Shown one piece after another: positions 21,566 to 33,790 of a stretch of DNA of 64,000 nucleotides. The stretch lies in NCBI GenBank assembly GCA_016801845.1, contig CM028912.1:23153501-23217500 (forward strand). The letters are read 5' to 3'. The stretch is from Polydactylus sextarius (lineage: Eukaryota; Chordata; Actinopteri; Polynemidae). The notes below the pieces were generated by a model, which did not search any database, was not told the origin of the DNA, and worked only from the letters and a program-made list of their open reading frames with translations. Within the stretch, counting starts at the first letter, position 1, and the number at the start of each line of letters is the position of its first letter. Both the position numbers and the translations under genes were made by a program.

Positions 21566-24214
21566 ATATAATTGGCATCAGTTGTTCAATTCACAGCAAA
21601 GACAAGTGCAGAAATGTGTTCAATAAAATACTTTTAGCATTGAGCCACCATAGATTAAATAGATTCATAAGGATAGAGCCTCATAAATTTCAGCCACCTG
21701 GCAACAGCGGTGACAGTAGAAAAGCAACATGTGAGGTGGGTTAAATTTCCTTCAAGATGATCTATGAACGTTAGGAGAGCCTGTGAACAAATCCTGGTGA
21801 AATCTTTGGATAATAACTGAGGTGGAGCCACAGGATGATGACAATCAACTCATATACTCAGTGATTTTACAATGCTCCAAGGGCAATGAGGAGTTCATTA
21901 TATCTCAATAACCATCGCTTTCACTGGCAAATTATTACATCTGACAGCTTTATGTTGAGGAGCAGCCAGTGGGAATCAGTGAATCTAACAGCACTGACAC
22001 ACACTGTAATTCAGTTAAGCAGCGTGTGATGAGGGTGGAGTTGAGGCCACTGAGCTGCATCCACCAAACTACAGCAGAACAAAGTACATTCCTGCATCGC
22101 ATTACTTTTGAATGAAGGCAGTGAAGAGAGGTAGGGTTTGGGGAGAATGTTGCCTGATGATTTATGTTGGGTACAGAGCAATGAACCAAGACCACACTGC
22201 ATCCCAAAACAGTTCCATGTGAAGGTTTGTTACTGGTAAGCTAATGGATTTATCGTCAGTGAAACTTGGGAATGTGTGGAGGAGTGGAACAATAACAAGA
22301 AAATCCTAGCAACGTTTTCAGTTTTCTATGTGATGCATCAGCTAATCAGCTATATTACAAGTTGAAAATTTCCCTTATTAGTCATCACTAATATTGATAT
22401 TATTATCATTATCATTATGTAAGAAAATGCTGATCTTTAACAAATAAATCAAAAAAATTAAAAAAAAAAAAAATGTAACTCCTATGTGGAAAGTGTGTTG
22501 TCTCACTGGTACCACAAAGAAAATAGTATTTAAACATGAACACCACATAAAGGTGAAGTTTAAATAACTGTGTGTTGCTGTAGACACTCACTGAGATGAA
22601 ATAAAAACAAGAGAGGGCCATATGGGACGAGAAAATGTGCAACAAGTATGAAATATATGCAGCATTAAATATGTGCAAATTAACCGTGTGTGCTATTCCT
22701 GCACTCAAGAGTCTTGTTGTTAGTTAGACTGCAGCACAGTCTGGATAATGACTTGCAGACTTCCAGGATAGGACAGCATAGGGACTATTAACTTTGAATA
22801 TAAGCCACATGGACTCACAAGTGCATGCAGCTCAACATTTCTAAATCCAAACACATATCAAAATAGAAATCCCATTCCTGGCGGAAGGAAATAGCTGATA
22901 TATAATAGAATACAGATGAGGATGATAATGAAATCTGGCTACATTGTACTGTAAGATCCAACAGTTGAGATCCAGGCTGGATGGCGGATGTTTTTATTGG
23001 ATTCTGAGGTTCGATCATGCTTGATAGGCATCTTTAATAAGCCTGTAAATGTGTCGGGCCTCTGAGCTTGTCAAGTCTCTGGATTACTTTAATTTAAGGA
23101 GGAAATGTCCCTCTCCCTAAATTTTTGATTAAATAATTCTTTGTTTATATAAATTATGGAATTGGCTTGATACTGTAATTAAAAAAGATAAGTATTGCTG
23201 TTATTACAACATTTTGATTTTTTGCTGCAGCAATAGAAAAGCAGATAAGCATATTTTCATGATATTATGACATGAAATGTATTTTGTCAGGAGTATGGCT
23301 CATTTACACAACTTCAATCTTCTTTGTGTATGGTGAGATTTTGCTGTACCTTTCCACCCACTGTGAGGTCCTAGTAACAAGATATTTACACTGCAATCAG
23401 GATAAGGATCATGACAGATCAAGACTGCAGAACCCCTCACCATTTTTTAAATGCAAAACCTGAGACCTACTTAATAATGATCACTTGCTGATCTGAAGGA
23501 AGTGCCAAATGTTCAGTTGTAACAAGTCATCTTGTGTCATGTGTCATTGAGGCTGTTTTGGTGTGCAGTTTTAAAGGATTGAACACTGACAGATTAAAAG
23601 TAGGTGATTTGCTTTGATCCTTGTCTCTTTGCCTCATGTCTCACTCTAAATCTAAACATCTGCTTTTCACCAACACTATCAGTGTAGCATATACCCTACA
23701 ACACTACATCATATTGCACAGACTGTACTCTACTTCTGCACTGACCTTAGGTCTAAGTGGATAAGTCCCTCTGTGTGTGTCCTGTGGATTTAATAACAAC
23801 CAAAGCATGAATGCTTCTGTTTGAGGAAGGATATTTTTTCTCTGAGTGGGAGAAGTAGAAAAACTAAAACACTGCAGGTCAGGGCAACCAAGCAGAAGAG
23901 AAACCTCCCTGAGCTGGGGTGAGAGGACGAAGTCTCTCAAAAATAAAGTTAAGTGTGAGAGAAACACTGAGCTCGCAGTTAAAGCAGCATGTTGCAAACA
24001 CTGCAGGTTTTACTGTGAGACGCTGACAAGTTTTCAAATCAGGGAGTGGCCAGTGTGAAGGCAGTGTCTGGCCCTCTCTTAGGGAATATGTGGGAGAGAT
24101 TCAAGTTGGAAAAAAAAAGAAGATAAGAAACCTACAATTTGGCATCTATGCATTTTCAGCTGTGGTAGTGCCAGGTGGTGCAGGTCTCCCTCCACCCATA
24201 AAAGCACATTGTTC
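21566..24214. other. intergenic, nothing recognised
   Basis: AT-rich sequence with an A-rich run near 22,452-22,473. No exon or repeat identified. Confidence 0.35.
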
Positions 24215-24450
24215 CCAGACTACATGAGTTTAATAATCTCTCCAGTGTCATCTGGATTACCCCAAGACTTCTTATCAGTTGGATGTACCATGAAGAACCT
24301 CCATCAGGATGAGCCCAGGAGGCATCCTGATCTGATGACCCTCCTCACGGGAGAGGAAACCCTGCAGAGAAGACTTATCTCAGCCACTTGCATCCATGAA
24401 GTCTTTGTGTCACTAGTCAAAATTCCGGTCATAGCTGAGGGTCAGAACAT
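24215..24450 (-). mobile_element. Rex3-like (RTE) LINE 3' fragment, minus orientation
   Basis: On the minus strand it reads TTCTGACCCTCAGCTATGACC, ATGCAAGTGGCTGAGATAAG, TTCTCTGCAGGGTTTCC, GTGAGGAGGGTCATCAGATC, AGGATGCCTCCTGGGCTCATCC and GGAGAGATTATTAAACTCATG. This is the same reverse-transcriptase C-terminal and tail region as the copy at 21,367. Diverged and truncated. Confidence 0.65.
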
Positions 24451-25317
24451 ATGAAAGCTCATAACAATAGCCTCTCCGTTACATGGAAGAGTTTCTGACT
24501 TAGAGAACATCTCCTCACACCATATCTCTTTCTGAGTCCTCAATCATGCTGGTTGGTGCTGGGCCTCCACAGGGGAAGCAACGGATACATTTTCAGACAA
24601 AAATCCCCTGCACCTGGAAGTCGGCTGCTATCACAGCCATAAATATTGCTGATGCAGCAGCACTCAGAGATTGATATTTTATGGTGCATGCATATGTATG
24701 CACATGCAGTTTTTACAAACAGGTAGACGTGCTATTTTCATACACTGCGAACGCCAATGCCAGTGACAGAAAATCTGGATATGAAAGCAGGAAATCAATT
24801 TTTTTTTTACAGTAGAGGTGCCACACTGATGTTTCCAATCAGCATGTGAAGTGAACATAGTACAGTGTGTGGGCAGGTCTATAGTTTGAATAGTACATTC
24901 CACAGTCAGGCTTTAAAATAACATTCCCTTCGTGCACAGCTACTGGTACAAATAACTCCAAGTGGCCCAGCAGCTAATGATCCAGGCCTATAAACATCAT
25001 GCACTCACCTGCACAGTCACATCTGGTGCAATCACCTACATCCACACTGTACATGCAGCAGAAATGTTGGTACATGTACATAAGATAATGTGGATTATAT
25101 ACTCTGTTTTAAGTATCAATGATATATAATTTATCATTTTAAATTTGAATTCAAATAACATATGTTTGTGGATTATTTCAAACATAACCAGTATTTTTAA
25201 GTGTTTAGAATTAAAATATGTTGTGACTGAGGAGGATCAGATTTGTGGAAATTACTGTTGATCTTCATGCAGTTCCCAAACTTCATGTAGCCCTGGAGAT
25301 TAAGTGAGAAATGTCTT

Positions 25318-25349
<32 letters not shown>

Positions 25350-26690
25350 CTTGGAAACTTGTCTGGAAAATAGAAAATTAGTAAATGTTGGATTTTTTTA
25401 ATGTCTAACAACACTCAAGAATTGGTGAGTGGTAACAGCTCATATTGTTAATTTATATTATTCAATTGACAACTATGTATATCACAATTTGTAACATGTT
25501 GTTGATAAGACATTGTTGTTTCACAGCTTGATGAAAGCCTGATGTAGCCGGCCTCTGATCCAGTTCATGTGGCTCCTTTATGGCAGGCTGCTGCTCCCAC
25601 ACCACCCAGGTCAGTGCTTTGAAAACTGGAACATGAGGTGAAACAATATACAACAGTTTGCTATCTTAGGTGTGTCAGTTTCCCCCTGCATGCACACCCA
25701 CATGTAAGCATGCTTTATACAATAGATGACAACAAATAGATATATGTTGTATCTACTCAGATTATGATACTTTCTAAGTTTACTCTCCGTCTGCTTTGAA
25801 ATAAAAAAAACAAAAAATACACCTCCAGTTAGATATTAGGGCCCATTATTATTTAAAACTTATCTGAGGAAGTAGACTGAGGTATTAACATCCTGTCTGG
25901 AGCATAGTGTCCTGAGGCCTGAACAAATCTGGTGGTCAAGTTTACTTTGGTGGAGGATTAAGGATGAGAATGTTTGCTCTCTTGCTAAGCACGACTAGAG
26001 TCCTTAAGTGTCTATGCTTTGCCCAGCAGGAGTCTTCTGCTGCCAAGTCCCCCTGTGGCTAACAGCTCTGACGAACAAGCGGGCACCAAACATGTCTGAT
26101 GTCTGGAGTGGGCTGAACAGAACCCAGAATTAGGGTTCTGTTCAGGGTTCCCATTCTAAGCTGAGGGTCTTATGAAAAGATCAGACTTGTAGATGGACTT
26201 AAACGGCTAATGCTCATGTACACACAGACTTAGCAGACACACCTGAAAAAACACACACTTTTGAGGATGCATGCACGTGGACTTTAAAACGGTCAGCAGT
26301 CAAAACTAGATGTTCTGCCAACGAACACAGAGAAATTGTACCATGAATGCTGTTACAACATTTTTCATTACCTAAGACACTGGCAACAGTGCACCCAGCA
26401 GTTGGCTTCCTAAAAAAAAACTCAAGCCTTGTCTTTCTTCCCCAAGCACTAATGATGAATTAACATTTAAGAAAATTGTTACACACTTTACAATTAGATA
26501 ATTTTTTCTCTCTTGTGGTTGTGGGAGCCTTAACCCTCTGATTCTCAACAAATGTTTCCAGGCAAGAATGGAGTGAGTGGTTCATTAAGTGGACTAACAA
26601 GGTGAAGACTGGAACATTCTCTTTTGTGTGTAAGCTTGGTTTTGCTTTTGGTTTAAATTTCCACATATTTCACTACTAGTAAGATACACA
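24451..26690. other. intergenic, AT-rich
   Basis: Contains a T27 homopolymer (25,321-25,347). No gene or recognisable element otherwise. Confidence 0.4.
25321..25347. repeat. T27 homopolymer
   Basis: Uninterrupted T run; on the minus strand it would be an A-tail, but no retroposon body was recognised next to it. Confidence 0.9.
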
Positions 26691-26699
26691 CTATCAGCA

Positions 26700-26805
26700 C
26701 CACAACATACAGCTCTCTCTCTCTCACACACACACACACAAACACAAACACACACCGAAACTCTGGTAAAGATGACAGAGTGCATATATATATATATATA
26801 AAATG
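26700..26805 (+). repeat. dispersed repeat with embedded (CT)n(CA)n, copy 1
   Basis: A (CT)n(CA)n microsatellite (26,711-26,753) is followed by CCGAAACTCTGGTAAAGATG and ACAGAGTGCA, then a short AT run. The post-microsatellite part matches 36,341-36,395 apart from a gap of about 27 bp, so the two are copies of one unit and not independent microsatellites. Confidence 0.6.
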
Positions 26806-28100
26806 GCACATGGCAGCAACTCAATGCATTTAGGCATGTAGATATGGTCAAGATATGGTCATATTAAGATTTCAATTTCAAATTCTAATGAATGAGCAAA
26901 TTTATTTTTTAAATTAAATGAGCAAAGCAGGTGACAGACATTTTGGTGGGCAACAATAAATGACATGTTGTGATCATCATTTCCAAATTCATTATAGCAG
27001 TGTTTAATTTATGACAGCACTACCTTTTGAAATCAGGTTTAAGCTTGTGTCCTCACAACTATAGAAAACCTAACGCGCATGTGTTCATGATCATTTCAGC
27101 TGAAGGGAACATTGTTTATTTCCCTCTCAATGGAACAGAGCCACTAAAATTTAGTCATATTAAAGTTGTTAAAGTTGAAAACAGCAGTAATTATTAGATA
27201 ATGATGTGTTTCTTGGAATTTAGACATAACAATCATGCAGCCAGCTCATGTGGAAATGATAATTACAGAGAAAATGCAAAATATATGGATATTTTGTTGA
27301 TATATTTGGCGTCTTGGTGTCTGGCTGTGTTTGGTAAAAGTTGTAGTGAGAGCATGTTGTGTTCATTGAGTTTCTCTTCCTATAGCTCACAGACTTTGCT
27401 CCATTCATGTCAAAATATTTTCGGCTTTAATAAAATCAGTAACTGCAGCAGATGTGACTCATCTCTCCCAGACTCACTTTATATGCAAAGTATTATTTAC
27501 ACATAAAACTCCTCTGTCTGATGCAACTTGCACCTCAGATACTCACCATCGCTGATGAGGGCTGTGGTTGGGTGTGGTCAAACCTGGGCTCTGTAGTTCC
27601 TGATCCCTCATGCAATATTGAAGTCAAACTGTATTTGCTATAATATGTAATGTATAGAAGAAGCGTTTTTCAGAAGTGATGTAAACAAATTATTACAGCA
27701 TCAGAAAACACTGACTTGAATGTTTGTGTTTTTCATGGGGATAATAATGGTATAATCCATTAATATAGCTGGTTGGTTTAGAATGAAGGTGAGAAAGGTC
27801 TGCCACTGCGTACAGTGACCAACAACAGTTTTCAACTGTTAATCGTGAGTTCATCAGTGAACCATGGAATTTCAGCCTTACATGTTTAAGCCTGAGTCAA
27901 AGGTACTGACAAGCAGCCAGTCACCCAGAGACTGTATGTATGTATATCACAGTTGTAAGGTTTGTCCTAGGAATTTCTAGGAATTATATGTAACATGTAA
28001 CGTTAGCTGCTCGTTATTTTGTGTGGCAATTATTGTAGAGAGCTATCTACAATGCAAAAGTAGGTTGGGGTATGTGAATATTGGGGGTGCATTTAAAATT
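26806..28100. other. intergenic, nothing recognised
   Basis: AT-rich sequence without exon signals; small direct repeat CTAGGAATT twice near 27,970. Confidence 0.35.
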
Positions 28101-28235
28101 ATTTCATAAACTTGGTGGGTACCGTCCTAGTGAGAAATCAATGCGTGTGAACACCATGCCTCGATGGGTTGTGTAAACATGTTGATATATGCGTCTCACT
28201 GAGCCCTATTGCCCCTTTTCTCTGTCACTCTGTCC
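28101..28235 (+). repeat. inverted homologous segment, left copy
   Basis: Core 28,149-28,177 matches the reverse complement of 31,452-31,480 at 28 of 29 positions. Similarity extends on both sides (AAACTTGGTGGGTACCGTC against AAACTTGGCGGGTGCCGTC; GAGAAATC in both). Either terminal inverted repeats of a 3.4-kb element or two copies of one short repeat in opposite orientation. Confidence 0.7.
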
Positions 28236-31200
28236 AGAAGGCGGACCCAGTCCTCTGTCAATTCCCCTCCAGAATCTTTAACCCTTAATGAAACCAGGTT
28301 TCCCTAATTTCTCAATTAACCAGGTTCTAAATGACATGGCCCCTCCAGCTTCTACTCAGAGGTTGCATGATTGCTGGAATCCTTTTGCTCATTTTGGTTT
28401 CTTAATCTGTTGTAAAAACCAGTGTCTGTCAGAACTGTCCAAGCACTCATTCGTCCATGCACAGATGATTTCATACCTCATAACAGAGGTCTGGTAGCTG
28501 GCATTCAGTATTAACGCTAGATGCAATGATCCATCTTCCCAAGCCATTTCTACACAGCAGTTACTCCGTCGTTTACAAGCTTTCTAAGGTTTCCCAGCAT
28601 TATTGTCATTGACCCCCCATTACTCCAGATATACGGCAAAATGCTATCCGTTCTACATCATTACATCAGGTTGCATTTACCCCTACATCAGCACTCTATC
28701 GATCATGTTTTCTTATAGCTTTCAAGAGTGGAGAATTCACTGTTTTCCTAATTTTCCCAACTCTGCAAGATGTCACCTTTTAGATTTGTCTTTTACCCAG
28801 ATTATCATAGTCTATTTTTTAAGCTATCTGGCCACTATTGCTCCAACCTTGCCCCTCTAAGTTCATGTTAGTCTTATAGCATTCATGCAGTATTAGCCTT
28901 AGTTGGTTCTTGGCATTCACACAGCATTAGCCACAGCTGGCATTCATGTAGCATTAGCAATAGCTTGGTCCACATGCCACAATGTATTTAACGAATGCAC
29001 AAACCATCACCATCTACTGCGCTGCCTCTTTTTATCTCTTTTTTAGAATGTGTGCTGCGTGATCTCCTTCACCATCACCATGTTTGTTATTGTCTGAAAC
29101 TTTGGAGCTGGGAACACTACAGTCAGTCTTGCCCCCTAGTGGATGTGTTAACAACCATGCACACGTAAAACACGCATGGGGAGTATGAAATGTCTGACTT
29201 TAGGAACGGACGTACATACTTACGTACTTAAAGGGAGTATAAATTTCTCTGGCTCCTGGCAGTCATCTAGCATTAAGGCCCATTTATACCCTATGCAGGA
29301 TACGCATACGGAGACAGATGGAGCCTTTCATCTGTCAAGAGGAACAAAGCAAGAGGAAGTAGCTTCTCCCCTGCCTCCTCTGCCCTACTTGCAATGTACC
29401 CAGTCACTGTTGCCCGCCACCTCTGGTATCATAAAGAATAGCGGTCTTACGTGACAACAAGCAGCCACTGACACCTGATTCAGGTTGCTCTCTGCAAGCA
29501 TTACAACGTCCTTCATGAGTGTCAAGACTGCGGCTAGCAGTCACCCTCATCTTCATCACTGTCCATCTTATGCCTTACCACTCCATCAGATCGCAATGTA
29601 TTATCCCATTTCAATGGCCAGTGGCCTTCAGTTTTAACATTAGATGTTCTGCTCCTTCTGGGCCGAATTTGTTTGCATCACTGCAATCAGCTGCTTGGAC
29701 GGCATTCTTAACATCTCTCTCTGCATTTCCCTCTCGTACCTGGCTCTCATCAAGTTGAGACCTTCTGTACCATGCTTCACCTCCAAGGTTTCCACATCCT
29801 GCCGCAGTACAAGCAAACATTCTTGCCCTGTCAATACATTTCATTTCATAATTGCACATTCTCTTGTTAGTCTCTCCTGATTGGACTGTCTTTATTCAAC
29901 AACACCAAGGTAAACACAGTTTTATATTCCATGAGCCCTTTAAGTTTTAGCGATGGTTTTGGTGTCTTGTTTCAATTTGAAGATTGTACCTTCAGGGCAA
30001 AGAACCCTGGAAGCCTTTACACCAGAAAGACAAAGTATACAATCATAAACAATAAACATAGATCTTTGTAGATACAGGACAGTAGTAGAATTATTTTATT
30101 TTGCCAACTGGAGTGGCAGAGAGGATATGTGTTGATAAAAACAGGTGGGCATATTTGAATTTGGATATACGTCAGAGTCCTGCAGTCATGACCACTAGTG
30201 TGTACACGTTTAGGACTGTACAGCCTCTTCACTATTGATAAATGTGCCCTGCTGTTCCCTCAGCCTGAACTCTCAACTCCTCTCACCCACACTTCAAATA
30301 CTTGTCAGGTCTGAGACAGGATCTTTCTTATACCAGGGTGTTTACAGTATGTCCAATGAGTTATGAGTTGCTGTGATCATTCCACCTCTTCATACCAGCC
30401 CTGATGCAATGACGATTGAAGATTGGACCATTTCCAGTTCTCCAAACCAAACCAGTTTAAAGCAGTGATACACCAATGGGAGGGCTTTTACTTAAGAAAT
30501 GTGAGTGTGCACATGGAAAACATGATCCAAATATGAAACATGTGCTCTCATATTTTAGGTTGTCCATTGATCTTTAATTTCAGTCTGAAAGGTCTTAGAG
30601 GCAATTCAAGACACAGCTGCAATGTGGTTTTATTAATATGATTTCAAAGACACCAAATACCAAATCCTTATGTAAGATTCTGTATGTGTGACAGAGGATA
30701 GGCAGGGAAAGAACAGATGAAGAAAAGGGTCTGTATAACTGAACAACTACTATTAGTTGTTGCACATTTCCAGGCCAAGGGCTTGAAAACTGTCTTTCAT
30801 GTTTTTCAACCATTGCAAGCAGACATCCTGAATGTAATTACATGGTAGATGCGTAGAGTCTGACTCTAACTGCCACAAACAAAGTTACAGCTAAACTTTC
30901 CCAAGTGTCCCATCTTTACACACTTTGCAGCATCTTTGACACTGATATAGTCCCATTGTGGAGCTGAGAGGCAGACAGTCTGTGTTGTACTAATGTTGAC
31001 ATTTGGCAGAGACAACACTGGTGCTGCTGGTACAGTGACAGTACCACTGAACACAGTCTCTTCAACACAGGCTGTACAGCTCTCTCACACAATTACACAA
31101 ATGACTGTGTGAAAAATACCACTTAAGCCCCTTTCACACCGAATAGAAAAACCCCACTAAGACCCCTCTAACATCTGTCTTTTGTCCTCAGTGGGAAATG

Positions 31201-31408
31201 GTACGATCGGTATTCATTCCTGGGTCAAACTTCTCTGTAGTGGTCAAGCCCCTAAAGCTGGAGCATTCATCTGTATCATAAGAAACAAGGAAATAAAGTA
31301 CTTGGTCCATCACACTGCCCTTGCCTTGTTCTATAGTCTGGCCTTTGCTAATATATGGGTGGACACAATGATATCATACCAGTGTGTCCCATAAGCAATT
31401 TGTTAAAT
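28236..31408. other. sequence between the inverted segments
   Basis: Contains degenerate tandem units (GGCATTCACACAGCATTAGCC-like, three in 28,870-28,970 and single ones near 28,500 and 29,255). It also holds a minus-strand frame at 29,834-29,640 with a heptad-like segment (RQDVETLEVKHGTEGLNLMR). That frame is closed upstream by a stop and has no splice context, so it may be a dead element's coding remnant. Confidence 0.35.
28870..28970 (+). repeat. degenerate tandem GCATTCATGNAGNATTAGC units
   Basis: Three adjacent units, each carrying a CATTCA(T/C)(G/A)(C/T)AG(C/T)ATTAGC core, spaced 27-35 bp. Related single copies occur near 28,500 and 29,265. Confidence 0.55.
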
Positions 31409-31530
31409 GGAGGCAGAGAAGGGTTATTACTGTGACTCAACTGTGATCACCTTTACACAACCCATCAAGGCATGGTGTTCAAAAGCCTCGATTTCTCAGA
31501 GAACTTACAATGACGGCACCCGCCAAGTTT
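31409..31530 (-). repeat. inverted homologous segment, right copy
   Basis: Reverse-complement partner of 28,101-28,235. On the minus strand it reads AAACTTGGCGGGTGCCGTC, GAGAAATCGAGG, then the 29-bp core. It sits about 150 bp before the CpG-rich block that begins at 31,680. Confidence 0.7.
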
Positions 31531-31679
31531 CACCTTCGCCAATAAAATAGCATGACAAGCAATAAACTGATCTGAGTTCACAGAGAAACCTTGGGGTAAA
31601 CGATTGCGATTTGGTTAATATGATGTGATGCGTCATGATTAAAGGACTTGGACAGATAGCTGTCCTTTTGTCTCATGAT

Positions 31680-32254
31680 TGCGGCGGGTGAGCGGCTTTA
31701 ATGATGATGATGCGACTGCTTAGTGTTGCGTAAGGAAGCAACTGGAAGCCACAAAGGAAGCAACTGCTTATGGTGTAAAAATGTACAGAGGTGAGGAAGG
31801 TGCATGAATGGATCTCACCGGGTTATATTGTGACCAGCGGGCATCGGCGGGCGATGTGGCAGAGGCGGCTGAACTTCAACTTCGCAGAAGAGCGGAGCAA
31901 CCGGAGCAGTGGGGACACGTGTTGCGGTGGATGGAGGCTGGTTTGATGGCCTCTTAGGAAGGGAAGTCTGATTCCATGTTCGTTACGGCCACGATGGACG
32001 ATGGCAGGAACCAAGGGCTGGGATGCGGATGTGGAGACGTTTCAGGAGAATCGCTCGTGTAATCAAGCCGATCGAGTCCGGGCCGGAACACACCTGAAAA
32101 CTAGGACTGTCTTTCTGTTGAAGCTGATCTGGTGGAAACCATACGGACAATTGCGAAAAGACCGAGCTGCAACCGGAGGATGAGATGCAGGAAACTGACA
32201 TGCAGAGAGCAGAATACCGCCGAGAAAATAATGTGAGCAGCCATGGATGCGAAG
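31680..32254 (+). promoter_or_regulatory. CpG-rich block ending in ATG and a splice donor
   Basis: I count about 35 CpG in the 600 bp from 31,681, against a handful in the 300 bp before. It ends GCCATGGATGCGAAG at 32,254, directly followed by GTAAGA. This would fit a CpG-island first exon with a strong-context ATG (32,243) encoding Met-Asp-Ala-Lys before a phase-0 donor. No TATA box or partner exon is established. It may instead belong to a repeat. Confidence 0.3.
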
Positions 32255-33394
32255 GTAAGATTGCTGGTTTTGATGTTAACGCGCTACTGAATGGCAGCTC
32301 TTGCCGATGCACGATGCTGAAATGACAGCTGAATGAGAGCAGAGAGAAATTACACTTTTAAATCTTTGTGGCTTGAGATTGATTGGTTGAAACCGCCATC
32401 TCAGGTGATGATCGGATAAAGCCAGGGCTGGCAGGTGTGTAATGTGGATGCCCAGTGGGTGGTTCTGACTTAGTGCAAAGATAGTCTTCCTGACTGAACT
32501 AAGATAAGCTCCATTTAGTATTCCTGAGGTACACTTTCCGAAAGAAACAGCAATGAAAACTGAGAAAAGGAAAGTCTATGAATTGCAAACCAAAAAACAA
32601 GAAACACAAACTAAAAGCCAAGTAACACAGTTTTTTTTTTTTTTTTTTTTTGCATTTCACATTGTAGCGTTTTGTAACCTATGTTTTTTAACAGTAAGAA
32701 TTTGGGGTTGCAGTTTATATGACATAGTTTGTGATCACACTTCTCTGTCCACATATGGTTTCCAGTGGAGGACTATGAAACAATGAAATGAATCACAGGG
32801 GGACATCACAGAACATACAACATATCCATATCTTTAAAGTCTCTGACCTGTTTGAGTGAGGGTCACACAGTTTTAGTATCATTTGAAAAAATGTTCAGAA
32901 AATGTGTTTCACCACAATAAAAGGGTCAAAAGTCAGTGTTTCAGTTTAAATCAGGCCCAATTATAGTTGCGTGTCAGTTGTTTTGTTATATTTCCAGGCA
33001 CATCTGCATGCGACACAACTCTTGGTTGAAGTAGTTCACTGGTCCCAACAGCTGGTTTGGCAAACAAGAACCTTTAGGGCCTGTCTAATAATGGGACAGC
33101 GGATAAGGGAGACAGACTGAAATAATGAAGGAAGGCTCTGGCTGAGTTTAGTTGCTTTCTGCTCCACAAACACCACAGATGGCCATGATCGCCTGTTGAA
33201 ACTGAAGCAGGAGATGACAGAGAAGTCTTAAAATATACGTCTGAATTTAATAACTGATAATGTCTTGTCAAGTCTACTTCACTCTTACCAAGAATCAGAA
33301 CAGTAACAATGCAAGAGTAATTGTTGACATGTGGCCTCGGCAATGTGGCTCTAGGGGTCTGTTGGGCAGTGGATCCACCACTTCAGTCTATACT
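32255..33394. other. intergenic or intronic, nothing recognised
   Basis: A T21 run lies at 32,631-32,651. No other feature. Confidence 0.35.
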
Positions 33395-33790
33395 TACATA
33401 TTGGATGGACAGCAGTAAAATTTAGCAGACAGACCAGACAGTTCCCAAATGATGACACTAACGACTGCAAGTCCCTGACTCCCTGTCACACCAGCACAAG
33501 ATTTTGCATCTGTGGTTTTGAGTGAAATGTCTTGACTGTCAAATGGGTCATCATGAATTTTGCTGCAGACATTCATGTCTCCCTTGAGATGAATTATAAT
33601 AACTTTTGAAGATCCCTTAATGTTTCCTGTAGAATTTCAATTTCTTTTGGTTTGTGACGAAGTATGTGCAAAACTAATGGTATTCCCATCAGCCTCCAGC
33701 TGCATGTGTTGAACACAGCTGCTGAACATCAGCACTTAGCGTTGTGCACTTGTTAGCATTCTGATTTTAGCGTTGGGCTACAGAACCCTT
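33395..33790 (+). repeat. decayed teleost interspersed repeat (ATTGGATGGA ... TTAGCATT family)
   Basis: Ordered landmarks of a repeat common in fish: CATATTGGATGGACAGCAGT, AGACATTCATGTCTCCC, GATGAATTATAATAACTTTTG, TTTGGTTTGTGACGAAGTA, GCAAAACTAATGGTATTCCC, ATCAGCCTCCAGCTG, then GTTAGCATTCTG. Family name not known to me. Confidence 0.6.

Noticed and set aside
24209..24454. 81-codon frame beginning MFPDYMSLIISP
   Set aside because: Antisense to a Rex3-like 3' fragment; the family match is on the minus strand.
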